A stretch of 64,000 nucleotides of DNA. It comes from JABMOV01 sp964344305 (GTDB lineage: Bacteria; Fidelibacterota; Marinisomatia; Marinisomatales; JABMOV01). Location of the stretch: assembly GCA_964344305.1 (NCBI GenBank), contig CAYFMT010000002.1, forward strand, positions 62,001 to 126,000. Reading direction: 5' to 3'. Each line of letters starts with the position of its first letter. Positions within the stretch are counted from its first letter, which is position 1. Below, piece by piece: positions 53,629 to 63,100 of this stretch. The notes under the pieces are model-generated. The model did not search any database. It saw only the letters and a program-made list of their open reading frames with translations, and had not been told where the DNA came from. Made by a program: the position numbers and the translations under genes.

Positions 53629-54827
53629 TCGTAGCGAATGGCATCAGAAGGTTGAATTGCAGCCGCTTTTCGTGCGGGGATCATGGATGCTACAGTGGAT
53701 ATCAGAATCCCGAGCAACAGGTGAACCAGTACAATTTTCCAATCCAGATGAAATGGTACATGGTCCATAAAATAAATATCCTCTGGTATGGATAAGAAAT
53801 TCCATTGGGACTGTAAAAAGATAATTCCCAGAGAAAGGATGATCCCGAGTGATGTTCCTGCCATTCCAATAATGATTCCATCAAGCATAAATACCTTCAG
53901 GATGGATTTTCTAGTCATACCCAAAGTCAGGAGAATACCGATCATGCGTAGTTTCTCTATAATAATCATGGTGATAGCACCAAATATATTTACAATCCCA
54001 ACCAGTGCAATTAGTCCGAAGAATATTAGGATCGGGAGTTTTTGCGTTGCCATCCACTGGAAAAGAATCTGGTGTTTTTCTATCCATGTCATTACATAAT
54101 AAGGGTAATGCAATGTATTGTCCAGATGTGCAATGATTGATGAAATGCTACCATGATCCGATAGAATCAGCTTTCTACCGGTGATGGAATCATCCATTTG
54201 AAACAATCCCTGGGCGTTTCCTAGGTCTATATAAACAACGGTTTTATCATATTCAAATAATCCAGAGTGAAAGAATCCCCTGATTGTAAAGGACCCAATT
54301 CGTGAAAATGCACCTGGAATTCCCATGGCTTCAATATCCATCAATGCAATTTTGTCGCCAATGGTTACACCAAGGTTTTCCGCAAGCCTGTCCCCAAGGA
54401 TCACCCAGTTTTCTGATTTATCCTCGGGGCGGTAATCAAACAAAGATCCCATGTGATGAATATGCGAAGAAGGAAGGGCATCTACAAGCACACCTTCCGT
54501 GACGATGCCCTTTCGAATAAGGGCTGGTTTCTGAAGGTAAGGAATAACCTGGAAATTGGCATTAATATCGGATAGGACTGAATCCAGAACGGCATCTGAT
54601 TCTTTCATGGAAGATCCCATGAAATGTTCAATCCTAATATGCCCGTCAAATCCTGATATCTTCTCTGAAATTGTTTTCTCAAATCCATTTAGAATACTGA
54701 ATGTAAGTAGGAGTGCTGTTATTCCGATTGCCATCCCTGCAATGGACAGAATCCCTGCAAGAGACGAAAAACTCTGAGTCTGTGGTGAACGTAGAAGACG
54801 GAATGCTATATCAGGAACAGTTTTCAT
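53625..54827 (-). CDS. Lipoprotein-releasing ABC transporter permease (LolC/LolE), second copy
   Basis: A 400-residue relative of the neighbouring permease. It has an N-terminal membrane segment (about 21-45), a periplasmic domain (about 50-260) and three C-terminal segments with the FtsX motif KLRMIGILLTLGMTRKSI. Together with the adjacent permease and LolD it would form a LolCDE complex. lysS lies 40 bases upstream and in the same direction. Confidence 0.88.
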   Translation of the reverse strand: MKTVPDIAFRLLRSPQTQSFSSLAGILSIAGMAIGITALLLTFSILNGFEKTISEKISGFDGHIRIEHFMGSSMKESDAVLDSVLSDINANFQVIPYLQKPALIRKGIVTEGVLVDALPSSHIHHMGSLFDYRPEDKSENWVILGDRLAENLGVTIGDKIALMDIEAMGIPGAFSRIGSFTIRGFFHSGLFEYDKTVVYIDLGNAQGLFQMDDSITGRKLILSDHGSISSIIAHLDNTLHYPYYVMTWIEKHQILFQWMATQKLPILIFFGLIALVGIVNIFGAITMIIIEKLRMIGILLTLGMTRKSILKVFMLDGIIIGMAGTSLGIILSLGIIFLQSQWNFLSIPEDIYFMDHVPFHLDWKIVLVHLLLGILISTVASMIPARKAAAIQPSDAIRYE

Positions 54828-54867
54828 CCAGGTCCCGGGTTAGAGTAACAATGATTTTCGCAGTAGC

Positions 54868-56358
54868 CTAATCCTGATTTCTCAAAGCAGGAAACAGAAT
54901 GACATCCTTGATCCACCTGTTTTCTGTGAGGAGCATGACCAGGCGATCAACACCAATCCCGACGCCACCTGTTGGAGGCATACCGCATTCCATGGCTTGA
55001 AGGAAATTTTCATCAACCGGATGGGCTTCATCTTCACCTTCTTCAAGGAGTCGCTGTTGGTTTTCAAATCTCTCTCTTTGATCCACAGGATCATTCAATT
55101 CCGTAAATGCGTTGGCGAATTCAGCACCGCCAATAAACAACTCAAACCGTTCTACCAGGGATGGATCCCCGTTTCTGTGAGGTTTAGCAAGGGGTGATAT
55201 TTCTTTAGGGTAATCCACCACAAATGTTGGTTGAACCAGGTTGGGTTCTACCAACCGTCTCATGAGTTCATCAAGGAGTTTTCCATAGTTTTTCTGTTCG
55301 GGTACGCTCAGGTTGTTATCCTTGCAAATTCTCACAAGATCATCAATGGCTGCATCACCCAGTTCTTCGCCAGTTGCATCCTTCAATAACTCCAGTATGG
55401 GTTTCTTTTCAAATGGTTTCGATAAATCGATATCCATATCACCCCAGGTGAGTTGACGTTTTCCAATGGATTCAGCTGCCGTTCGGATCATGTCTTCTAC
55501 CAGGTCCATCATGGAATAGATATCACCATAGGCTTCGTAAAATTCCAGCATGGTGAATTCAGGATTATGATTCCTGTCTATCCCCTCATTCCTGAAAATC
55601 TTCGACATCTCATACACTCGGTCAAATCCTCCAATAATGAGACGTTTCAAATACAGCTCATCTGCAATGCGCATATAAAATGTCTGATCCAGGGAATTAT
55701 AGTGAGTTTTGAATGGACGAGCATTTGCTCCACCGTATAGCGGTTGCAATACAGGGGTTTCTACTTCGAGGTATCCCCTGTTATCAAGATAGGATCGCAA
55801 ATGAGAGATTATTTTTGCCCGATTGACAAATGTATGACGTACATCAGGATTTACAATCAAATCCAGATGCCTGTTTCTATACCGTTGTTCCTTATCACTG
55901 AACGCATCGAAAGTTTCCCCATCTTTTTCCTTAACAATTGGCAACGGTCGAATGCCTTTAGATAATACTGTTATCTTCTCTGCATGGATAGAGGTTTCTT
56001 CGGTTTTTGTTTTAAATACAAATCCTTCAATCCCAATATAATCCCCGATATCAAGCAATTTGAAATGTGTGTAACTATCCGTACCCACATCATCCCTGCG
56101 AACATAAGACTGGATTTTTCCTTCTGAATCCTGGACATGACAAAAAGACGCTTTACCCATTTTTCTCATGGACATGATTCTACCGGCCACACGAACTGTT
56201 TTCCCTTTCAATTCCCCGTAGTTCTCATGGATATTTACACTTGAATGGGTGGGTGAATACACATGTGGATATGGATTGACGCCTGCTTCCCGCAATGAAT
56301 TGAGTTTATCCATTCGTGCCTGGATTAATTGCTGTAAACTTTGATGTTGTTCGTTCAT
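54868..56358 (-). CDS. lysS: Lysyl-tRNA synthetase, class II
   Basis: Charges tRNA-Lys. The 496-residue length is normal. An OB-fold anticodon-binding domain lies near residues 50-150. The catalytic core has motif 1 near FVNRAKIISHLRSYLDNRGYLEVETPV, motif 2 (FRNEGIDRNHNPEF) and motif 3 (GIGVDRLVMLL). Its ATG overlaps the prfB stop as ATGA; the prfB-lysS order is also found in E. coli. Confidence 0.98.
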   Translation of the reverse strand: MNEQHQSLQQLIQARMDKLNSLREAGVNPYPHVYSPTHSSVNIHENYGELKGKTVRVAGRIMSMRKMGKASFCHVQDSEGKIQSYVRRDDVGTDSYTHFKLLDIGDYIGIEGFVFKTKTEETSIHAEKITVLSKGIRPLPIVKEKDGETFDAFSDKEQRYRNRHLDLIVNPDVRHTFVNRAKIISHLRSYLDNRGYLEVETPVLQPLYGGANARPFKTHYNSLDQTFYMRIADELYLKRLIIGGFDRVYEMSKIFRNEGIDRNHNPEFTMLEFYEAYGDIYSMMDLVEDMIRTAAESIGKRQLTWGDMDIDLSKPFEKKPILELLKDATGEELGDAAIDDLVRICKDNNLSVPEQKNYGKLLDELMRRLVEPNLVQPTFVVDYPKEISPLAKPHRNGDPSLVERFELFIGGAEFANAFTELNDPVDQRERFENQQRLLEEGEDEAHPVDENFLQAMECGMPPTGGVGIGVDRLVMLLTENRWIKDVILFPALRNQD

Positions 56359-57459
56359 ATGTTTGTCTTTATTTGTGATACGAGATATGCTCTAATAAAA
56401 TTATCGATTTTCCCATCCATAACAGCCTGGACATTTCCCGTTTCTTCCGATGTGCGGTGATCTTTCACCATATTGTACGGATGAAATACATAGGAGCGAA
56501 TCTGGCTTCCCCATGCAATATCCATTTTGGAATCTTCCAGGTCCTTTATGGCTTCTTTTTCCTTTTCTTTTTCCAGTTTAAGTAATCTGGATTTCAATAC
56601 TTTCATGGCCTGTGCCTTGTTCTTATGCTGGGATCGCTCATTCTGACACTGGACCACAATCCCCGTGGGAAGATGAGTGATTCTAATGGCAGAATCGGTT
56701 TTATTCACATGTTGTCCACCGGCACCACTGGCGCGATACGTATCGATTCGAAGATCATTTGGATCGATTTCAATTTCAATCTCTTCCCCTGCTTCGGGAT
56801 AGACGAAAACAGACACAAAGGACGTATGACGTCGGCTATTGGAATCAAAGGGTGAAATTCTAACAAGGCGATGAACACCAGCCTCTGCTTTTAGCAATCC
56901 ATAAGCGTATTCACCTTTCACTTCAATGGTCACATCTTTCAGTCCTGCTTCGTCGCCAGGTTGATAGTCCAGGATGGTGCTTTTAAATCCCTTTTGTTCA
57001 ATCCATCTTGAATACATGCGATACAGCATTTCTGCCCAATCCTGGCTTTCAGTTCCACCGGCACCTGGATGTATGGTCAGAATCGCATCCTGTGCATCTT
57101 CTTCTTCACCCAGTGTGAGTTGAAGTTCGACGTCAGAGATAATGGATTTGTATTCCTTGAATTCCTTTTCCACTTCCCTGGCATCTGCTTCACCGGCATC
57201 AGCAAATTCCAGCAGGACTTCCACATCCCCATGTCGTCTTTCGAGATCCTGCCACAGTTGAATCTCTTTCTCAAGCATGGATATTTTCTTCAGGATTCCT
57301 GATGCTTTCTGGTTGTCATTCCAGAAATCAGGTTCAGATGATTTTTGTCTTAAACCCTCTAGAGATTTTTCTTTATCTGACAGGTCAAAGATACCCCCGT
57401 AATTCGTGGTACTTCTGTTCCGTGGTATTGAACTGGTCTTTTATTTCAGGAATATCCAT
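56355..57459 (-). CDS. prfB: Peptide chain release factor 2, with programmed +1 frameshift
   Basis: Release factor for UAA and UGA stops, 367 residues after frameshifting. A 24-codon leader from the ATG at 57459 ends in CTT-TGA at 57385; skipping one T puts the ribosome into the main frame (DLSDKEKSLEGL and onward to 56355). The main frame carries the UGA-specific SPF motif (ISPFDSNSRRHTSF) and the catalytic GGQ (GAGGQHVNKTDSA). The same autoregulatory shift controls RF2 level in most bacteria. Without the shift only an N-truncated frame from 57278 is seen. Confidence 0.95.
57384..57399 (-). promoter_or_regulatory. prfB programmed frameshift site
   Basis: The sequence CGGGGGTATCTTTGAC contains the standard parts: an internal G-rich Shine-Dalgarno-like run, three bases, and then CTT TGA C, where the ribosome slips +1 at CTT. 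It differs from the E. coli site only at the first base. When RF2 is scarce, slow stopping at UGA favours the shift. Confidence 0.95.
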
Positions 57460-57523
57460 CTTGGAATTTAAAAACGATCACAGATTGTAAGATGATTATA
57501 TCAAAGTCAGTTGTTTATCAGAA

Positions 57524-58267
57524 TTAATGAGCCAATGCAGCCATGATACCAATGCCTAGTATCATGAAAAACAATTGGGCCAGGGATTTACGAATTTCAT
57601 CATGATGGTGTAATTCAGGGATTAAATCCGAACCGGCGATGTAAATAAATCCACCTGCAGTCATTGGCAGTAGTGCATGGATGAATCCCTGGGCAGATTT
57701 TCCAATGACAAGTGCAATGATAGCACCTATAATAGCGGTTAACCCGGTAAGTACATTGTATAAAAGGGCTCGTTTAACCGATAACCCGCCATGAATCAGA
57801 ACACCGAAATCACCAATTTCCTGTGGCAGTTCATGAAGAGCCACGGCAATGGTTGTTGCAATTCCAAGCTGAATATCTGCCTGAAACGCAACAGCGATTA
57901 TGATCCCATCAATAAAATTATGCATGGAATCCCCTACAAGGTTCATGGGGACCAGGTGTGATGTGTGTTCATGACATTCCACATCATGACAGTGTCTCCA
58001 TCGTACAAATTTTTCCAGAATGAAAAACAGCACTATTCCCAGTAGTAGGAAAATAGAGGTGAACATGGGATTGCTGTTTTCATCACGAAAAATCTCAGGC
58101 AACAGATGAATAAAAGCTCCACCAAACAAACTTCCCACAGCGAAACTCACCAAAAGGTGCATCATACGATTCAAACGATCCCTGGACAAAGAAAGTGTGA
58201 ATACACCAATGATTGAAAGCATGCTTACTACCAGGACTGAAATGAGTGTATAAATCCAAATAGTCAT
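57524..58267 (-). CDS. ZIP family metal transporter
   Basis: A 247-residue membrane protein with eight predicted spans and the paired ZIP metal-site motifs HNFIDGIIIAVAF (segment IV) and HELPQEIGDFGVL (segment V). A His-rich cytoplasmic loop (WRHCHDVECHEH) lies between segments III and IV. Zinc uptake is most likely, but other divalent metals are possible. It is transcribed from the Fn3-like lipoprotein gene towards prfB, with 64 bases on each side. Confidence 0.9.
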   Translation of the reverse strand: MTIWIYTLISVLVVSMLSIIGVFTLSLSRDRLNRMMHLLVSFAVGSLFGGAFIHLLPEIFRDENSNPMFTSIFLLLGIVLFFILEKFVRWRHCHDVECHEHTSHLVPMNLVGDSMHNFIDGIIIAVAFQADIQLGIATTIAVALHELPQEIGDFGVLIHGGLSVKRALLYNVLTGLTAIIGAIIALVIGKSAQGFIHALLPMTAGGFIYIAGSDLIPELHHHDEIRKSLAQLFFMILGIGIMAALAH

Positions 58268-58332
58268 GGGTGAAGTTCTGGGCTTAGGAATCTTGTAATC
58301 AAGAAAGATTCAAGGAAAAACAAATAAAAGGC

Positions 58333-59139
58333 TTACTCCACCTCGAAAAATCCCCAGTCGGATTCTCCACTGGCTTCATCCAGATTTGTTGCATTGTCTA
58401 CTTCTGAAATGGCTTTTACTTTCCATCTGTAGTCACCAGGTTCAGGAAATGAGTCACTACCAATCACTGACAGTATGTTGGATGGCTGATTGCTCCCAGC
58501 TGGGAAAAATGGAAAGGGAATCGGTGATTCATTCTCATATCCATACCATTGATTGGTAAATCGACAGATCCAGTAGGGTTCGTAATGATTGTCCACATTT
58601 TTTTCCATACGGATAACATATTCCGTTGAGTAGGTAAAATGTGCTGCAAGGTCCATCCAGGTGAATGTGAACTGGCTCGAAACAGATTCATCGATGGGAG
58701 ATTCCAGTCTGGGAGCCCGAAGCAGCTTGTATGTCACAGTGTCTGAAGGTGGGCTGTCATTTCCCGCAATGTCATTGGCTCGGATGAAATAAAAATAGTC
58801 TACATAGGGTATCACCTCATCAAAGAACACCGTATCCAACCCCACATGCTGAATAAGATCAATGGTGTGGTGATTTTCAAAGGAATTGTCGATGGTTGTA
58901 TCTGCACGATAGATGGTGTATCCGGCTAAATCTGTATCAGTATTGGGATGCCACATAAGTACGATCCGATTGCGATTTTCAGCATCGATACCCAACTCCA
59001 TCGAGGATTCAGGAAGCGTTTTATTCACCCACACAGGTGTTTCTGGTGGGTATGGATCTTCCACAGGATCCGGACAACCGATGAAAATAATTCCTGATGC
59101 CACAAGGATCCATTTAGCTGCACTATAGTTCAAAATCAC
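58333..59139 (-). CDS. Lipoprotein with fibronectin III-like domains
   Basis: A 268-residue protein with a lipoprotein signal (lipobox FIGC, Cys22). The rest has two Fn3-like beta-sandwich stretches, one with the typical LMWHPNTDTDLAGYTIYR and a later one with YVIRMEKNVDNHYEPYW. It starts 17 bases inside the end of the porV-like gene and probably functions with the PorU/PorV-like pair on the cell surface. I do not recognise a specific family. Confidence 0.65.
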   Translation of the reverse strand: MILNYSAAKWILVASGIIFIGCPDPVEDPYPPETPVWVNKTLPESSMELGIDAENRNRIVLMWHPNTDTDLAGYTIYRADTTIDNSFENHHTIDLIQHVGLDTVFFDEVIPYVDYFYFIRANDIAGNDSPPSDTVTYKLLRAPRLESPIDESVSSQFTFTWMDLAAHFTYSTEYVIRMEKNVDNHYEPYWICRFTNQWYGYENESPIPFPFFPAGSNQPSNILSVIGSDSFPEPGDYRWKVKAISEVDNATNLDEASGESDWGFFEVE

Positions 59140-60121
59140 ACCCCAAACGATGGACCATTCCCAGTGGATGTTCCGCCATACCGTATCCTATTGTCCCCGG
59201 AAACAGGATCCCATTTAAATGTATATTGATATTTCCATGAATAGTTTCTGCCCTGTACCCGGCCTGGATGGAAAGTCGCGACCTTACCATAACTTCCATG
59301 GCCATATTCATGTCATTTTTATATAGTGAATTCGTCTGGTTGAAAAACCTGATTTTTGTATCAATCTTTTTAATGGACTGTTCATACCTGCAACCGTATA
59401 CAAAATGCATGGGTATGAGATCCTGACGTTTTGTGTTCCAGAAAATTCTCGTACCAAACAGGTGTTTTACTGTCAGTCCAAACGCCAGTTCACCCATCCA
59501 GTCAAAAAAGAAAATCTTATTTAAATCCGTTGATACCATTGTACCAATATCCATCCCGATTCCAGATCCCTGAATATCATGGAGGTTTTTATGCATTAGA
59601 TGGATATTGACACCCACAGGGATTCTCAGCGGAATAACATCGATCTGCCATCCCAGATCCAGGTCATACGGGATGGTTTTTGATGCGTTGACCGTCACGG
59701 ATGATTCTAAATCGGAAAACGATTTAAAACCCTGATTAAGCAAGGTGCGGATCGAGTCCCGACGGGTTTCCAGATCGGTGATGGGACGAAGATCAGGTCG
59801 TTCAAGAAGATTATCAATATAAATACCCAAACCATGAAGACCAATTCTCCAACTGTTTTCCATGGATTTTTGAATACCAAAGGATCCATATTCGGCCATT
59901 CCAAACTGGTTGATATATTGTGCATATCCTGATAAACCTGACCCCAATGATGTTGATGATGGATTGACCAAATATGATGCATCGTATCCCGGATCCGCCA
60001 CCACAGCCTGGGCCAATCCGGCCATTCTAGACGAAGTCCCCAGGGATTGGAACGCATCAGCGAATCCGTGCTGACTGAGTAGATAAGCATTGAGGAGAAT
60101 GAAGGTTATCGCCAATCTCAT
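59123..60121 (-). CDS. PorV-like outer-membrane barrel protein
   Basis: A 332-residue protein with a signal peptide (about 1-22) followed by an N-terminal segment (SSRMAGLAQAVVADPGYDASYLVNPSS) of the PorV/PorQ/UPF0164 type, then many amphipathic strands. PorV accepts type IX cargo and works with the PorU sortase in Bacteroidetes. Here it follows the C25 peptidase gene with a four-base overlap, a strong functional link. Its distance from true PorV is unclear, so the assignment is to the family only. Confidence 0.7.
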   Translation of the reverse strand: MRLAITFILLNAYLLSQHGFADAFQSLGTSSRMAGLAQAVVADPGYDASYLVNPSSTSLGSGLSGYAQYINQFGMAEYGSFGIQKSMENSWRIGLHGLGIYIDNLLERPDLRPITDLETRRDSIRTLLNQGFKSFSDLESSVTVNASKTIPYDLDLGWQIDVIPLRIPVGVNIHLMHKNLHDIQGSGIGMDIGTMVSTDLNKIFFFDWMGELAFGLTVKHLFGTRIFWNTKRQDLIPMHFVYGCRYEQSIKKIDTKIRFFNQTNSLYKNDMNMAMEVMVRSRLSIQAGYRAETIHGNINIHLNGILFPGTIGYGMAEHPLGMVHRLGCDFEL

Positions 60122-63100
60122 CGGGCCTTCACTACCTTCCCTTTGGACTCAAGTGATTGTTTATTCTTTTTTACCTTCATTAAATAGAAATACACACCGT
60201 TGGCAACATAATCGCCTTCATCGGTTTTCCCATCCCATATGATTTCATGAAAAGCGCCAATTCGAGGATCAAGAGCAGTGAGTGTTGATGATTCGTCAAA
60301 TCGACGGATCCGTCTCCCATCCAAGGAGAAAATCGATAAATCAAATTCATCAACACTTTCTGTTAACTCGTAGGCAAACCGTGTTAGATCCGTAAAAGGG
60401 TTGGGATAGTTGCCGTAGTCTATCAACTTCAATTCCTCACTTACAATGAAGGATAGATTAAGTGTGTCAGACGGATTCCCGGCAATATCATGGACAAGTA
60501 TTGCGAGACTGGAATTTTCATGAGAAAGCGATGGCTGAAGATTTATGGATAAGGATCCATTGTTTGAAGATTTCTGGGAGACGATACCATCTGACTGTCG
60601 AAGACCATCCAACCAGACGATGGTATTATTATTGGTAGGATCAACACCATTTTCATCCGTGGCGATGATGGATAATGTTGGGGTCGATCCCACATAGCTG
60701 TTTTGCAGAAACCTCTGACCATTGACAGATGCTTCCAGGGATGGTTTCTGAGTATCATTAATTGAGAACAATCCCCATTTACCCGATTGATTGTGTTCAA
60801 ATGAAACGCTTGTATCGGTTCGGACATAATCGTTCGGTATCCATAATTGATACTCTTCATTCCAAAAATACAATTCACCATGTGACGGAATTGAATCCAG
60901 GTACCAATGACCAGAAAATGTTATATCATCTATCCCTGAAATCGAAATGGCCTCATCAACAACAGCTGTGAGTCCGGGTTGGTGTTCATGTCCTGCAGCA
61001 TTTCCCATTTTGATTGACAGAATACCAGGGTTTTGAACGGTGTTGGGTAATATGTCGAATGTGGTATTGAAATAATTTACCTTGCTATGTGAAACCAAAT
61101 CCTCAGTGGATCCCAGTTCAGGTGTAACCCAGAATGCATTTGGTTCTATCGAAGCCGTCAGCGTGTCATTTCTGGTATACGATTCCGGATCATCTGCTAT
61201 GGCAATGAGACGCAGATGATTGATTCCTGAGGGTAAAAGCACTGGTACAAAATATGCATCAATTCCTTTTCCATTTGTGGTGATGGGTTTCTCTACTAGT
61301 AATTGCCACGTGCTCTCAACTTTCTTTTCAATTATTAACTGTCCGGACCCACTTTCATGGATGCCATTTTCTATCCTTGCTTTCAGGTAGATACTATCGC
61401 CATAGAAAAAGGACAATTCTTCAGGGTGTATATCAATAACCTGTTTGACTCTCACCTGTTTTGTTGTACTCCAAGAAATGGCGTTTTGTGTATCCACAGC
61501 TTCTACTCGCAGGTTGTAAGTCCCCCCTGAAACCGTGAGCAAAAGAGGTGTCTCCAGAATGTACTCATCCCCAGTTGTGTTTACGAAATATCGTTCTTTT
61601 ACATTGTTTACCCAGAGGAATAAAGAATCGATTCCATGTCTATCAATTGCTTCAATTGTGATGTCTATGCTGTCACTTCTCGATGGACGTTCAGGAGAAA
61701 TACTTACCCAGTGGATGGTGGTCCCGGATATATTTACGGGTAGTGAATTGGATTTCCATTCCTCATTCTCCTTTCCCATTACATTCATAGTATAGACACC
61801 AGGATCTATGGAATCGGGGAGCGTGTAATTGGTGGAATTCAATGGATGGGGGTATTTCTGTCCCGGATAATAATCGCTGTTATACAACTGAAATTGGAGT
61901 GAATCTGCGGTAGAGACAACTTCCACTTCTTCTCCCGGTTCAGGATCACCGGGCGAGATCTGCGCATCTAACTCCAGTCCCCTATGAAAGACCAGGGCAG
62001 GATCACCTGAAAGATTAAATTGGTATATCTGGGAAATGGCGTGGTTTGGAAATGTTGAGTTTGTAGCAAGGTACTCAATTTTTCCCTGATTTATAATGTC
62101 TCCCAGGGATAAATCGTTCCTGGCGAACAGACGCTGATGTAAGGGTTGCAGCAGAAGGAAATCATTAATGATCCAACCAACTCCTGCACTTCCAAACCAA
62201 CCCACAGCACCTGCATTTTCTTTTGCGAGCATAAGTCGACCAAGCGCATCAGGATTCGTTACATCACCTGAAAAACATGTCATACTGGTTACAATGGGGT
62301 ATTTTCCAGGGTTTTCAATCAGATCCACATCATCCCCGTGCAACAAGGACCGATCAGCCCAGACTGCACCACCGCCATGACCCAGGAAGTTTATATAGGA
62401 GACACCACGGTTTAAATAATGTACCAGCGTGTCCGTTGAACCATAAAAGTCTCCACCCTCAGAATACTGGTCAATGTATAAACGCAAAGGAAAGAAGCCC
62501 TGATGGATTTCCTGAGGAATAAGCATTTCTGACTGATTTTTAAACGTCTCTTCATAACCACCAATGTTAAGCACTTCCCAATTCCAGTTTCTGTAACTGC
62601 TTTCACTGTGCTCCAGCGTTTTGGAGACCATTGTTTCCAGCTCCTGTTTACCAGAGACAGAAAAACGTCCTATGGCAAATTCAGGGATATGATCATCCCC
62701 CTGCACCGTAGTATACCAGAAATCAGAAGACACAGCTCCAAATCCAAGTGTTTGTATGCGCATGGATGGAATAAAGTCCTGTCGATAATAGGATGTACCA
62801 TGCCATCCCATCCATTTTCCCTGCATCGCCAGCAATACATGAGTCTGGGGTTGATCCCAATTCTGGTAGGTCCAGGAAAAAAATTCTTTAATGGCATAAG
62901 GACTCGTAACACCATTTGTAAACCACCGGTAAATATGATCCACATTTACCATAGTGGCATTTCGATATTCCCTAAGGGGTTCGATGGATACAAAAAATGA
63001 GTCAGGAGATACTATGACATAGTCCGATTCAGGGATAGATTGTATATTGGGTAACGGTGACTCCAACCGAATTCGACGGGGAGACCGCAAACGGTCCTCG

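Noticed and set aside
58274..58310. Small hairpin (GAATCTT and AAGATTC arms) between the ZIP and Fn3-like genes
   Set aside because: The stem is short and AT-rich with no T run on the coding strand, so it does not support a terminator.
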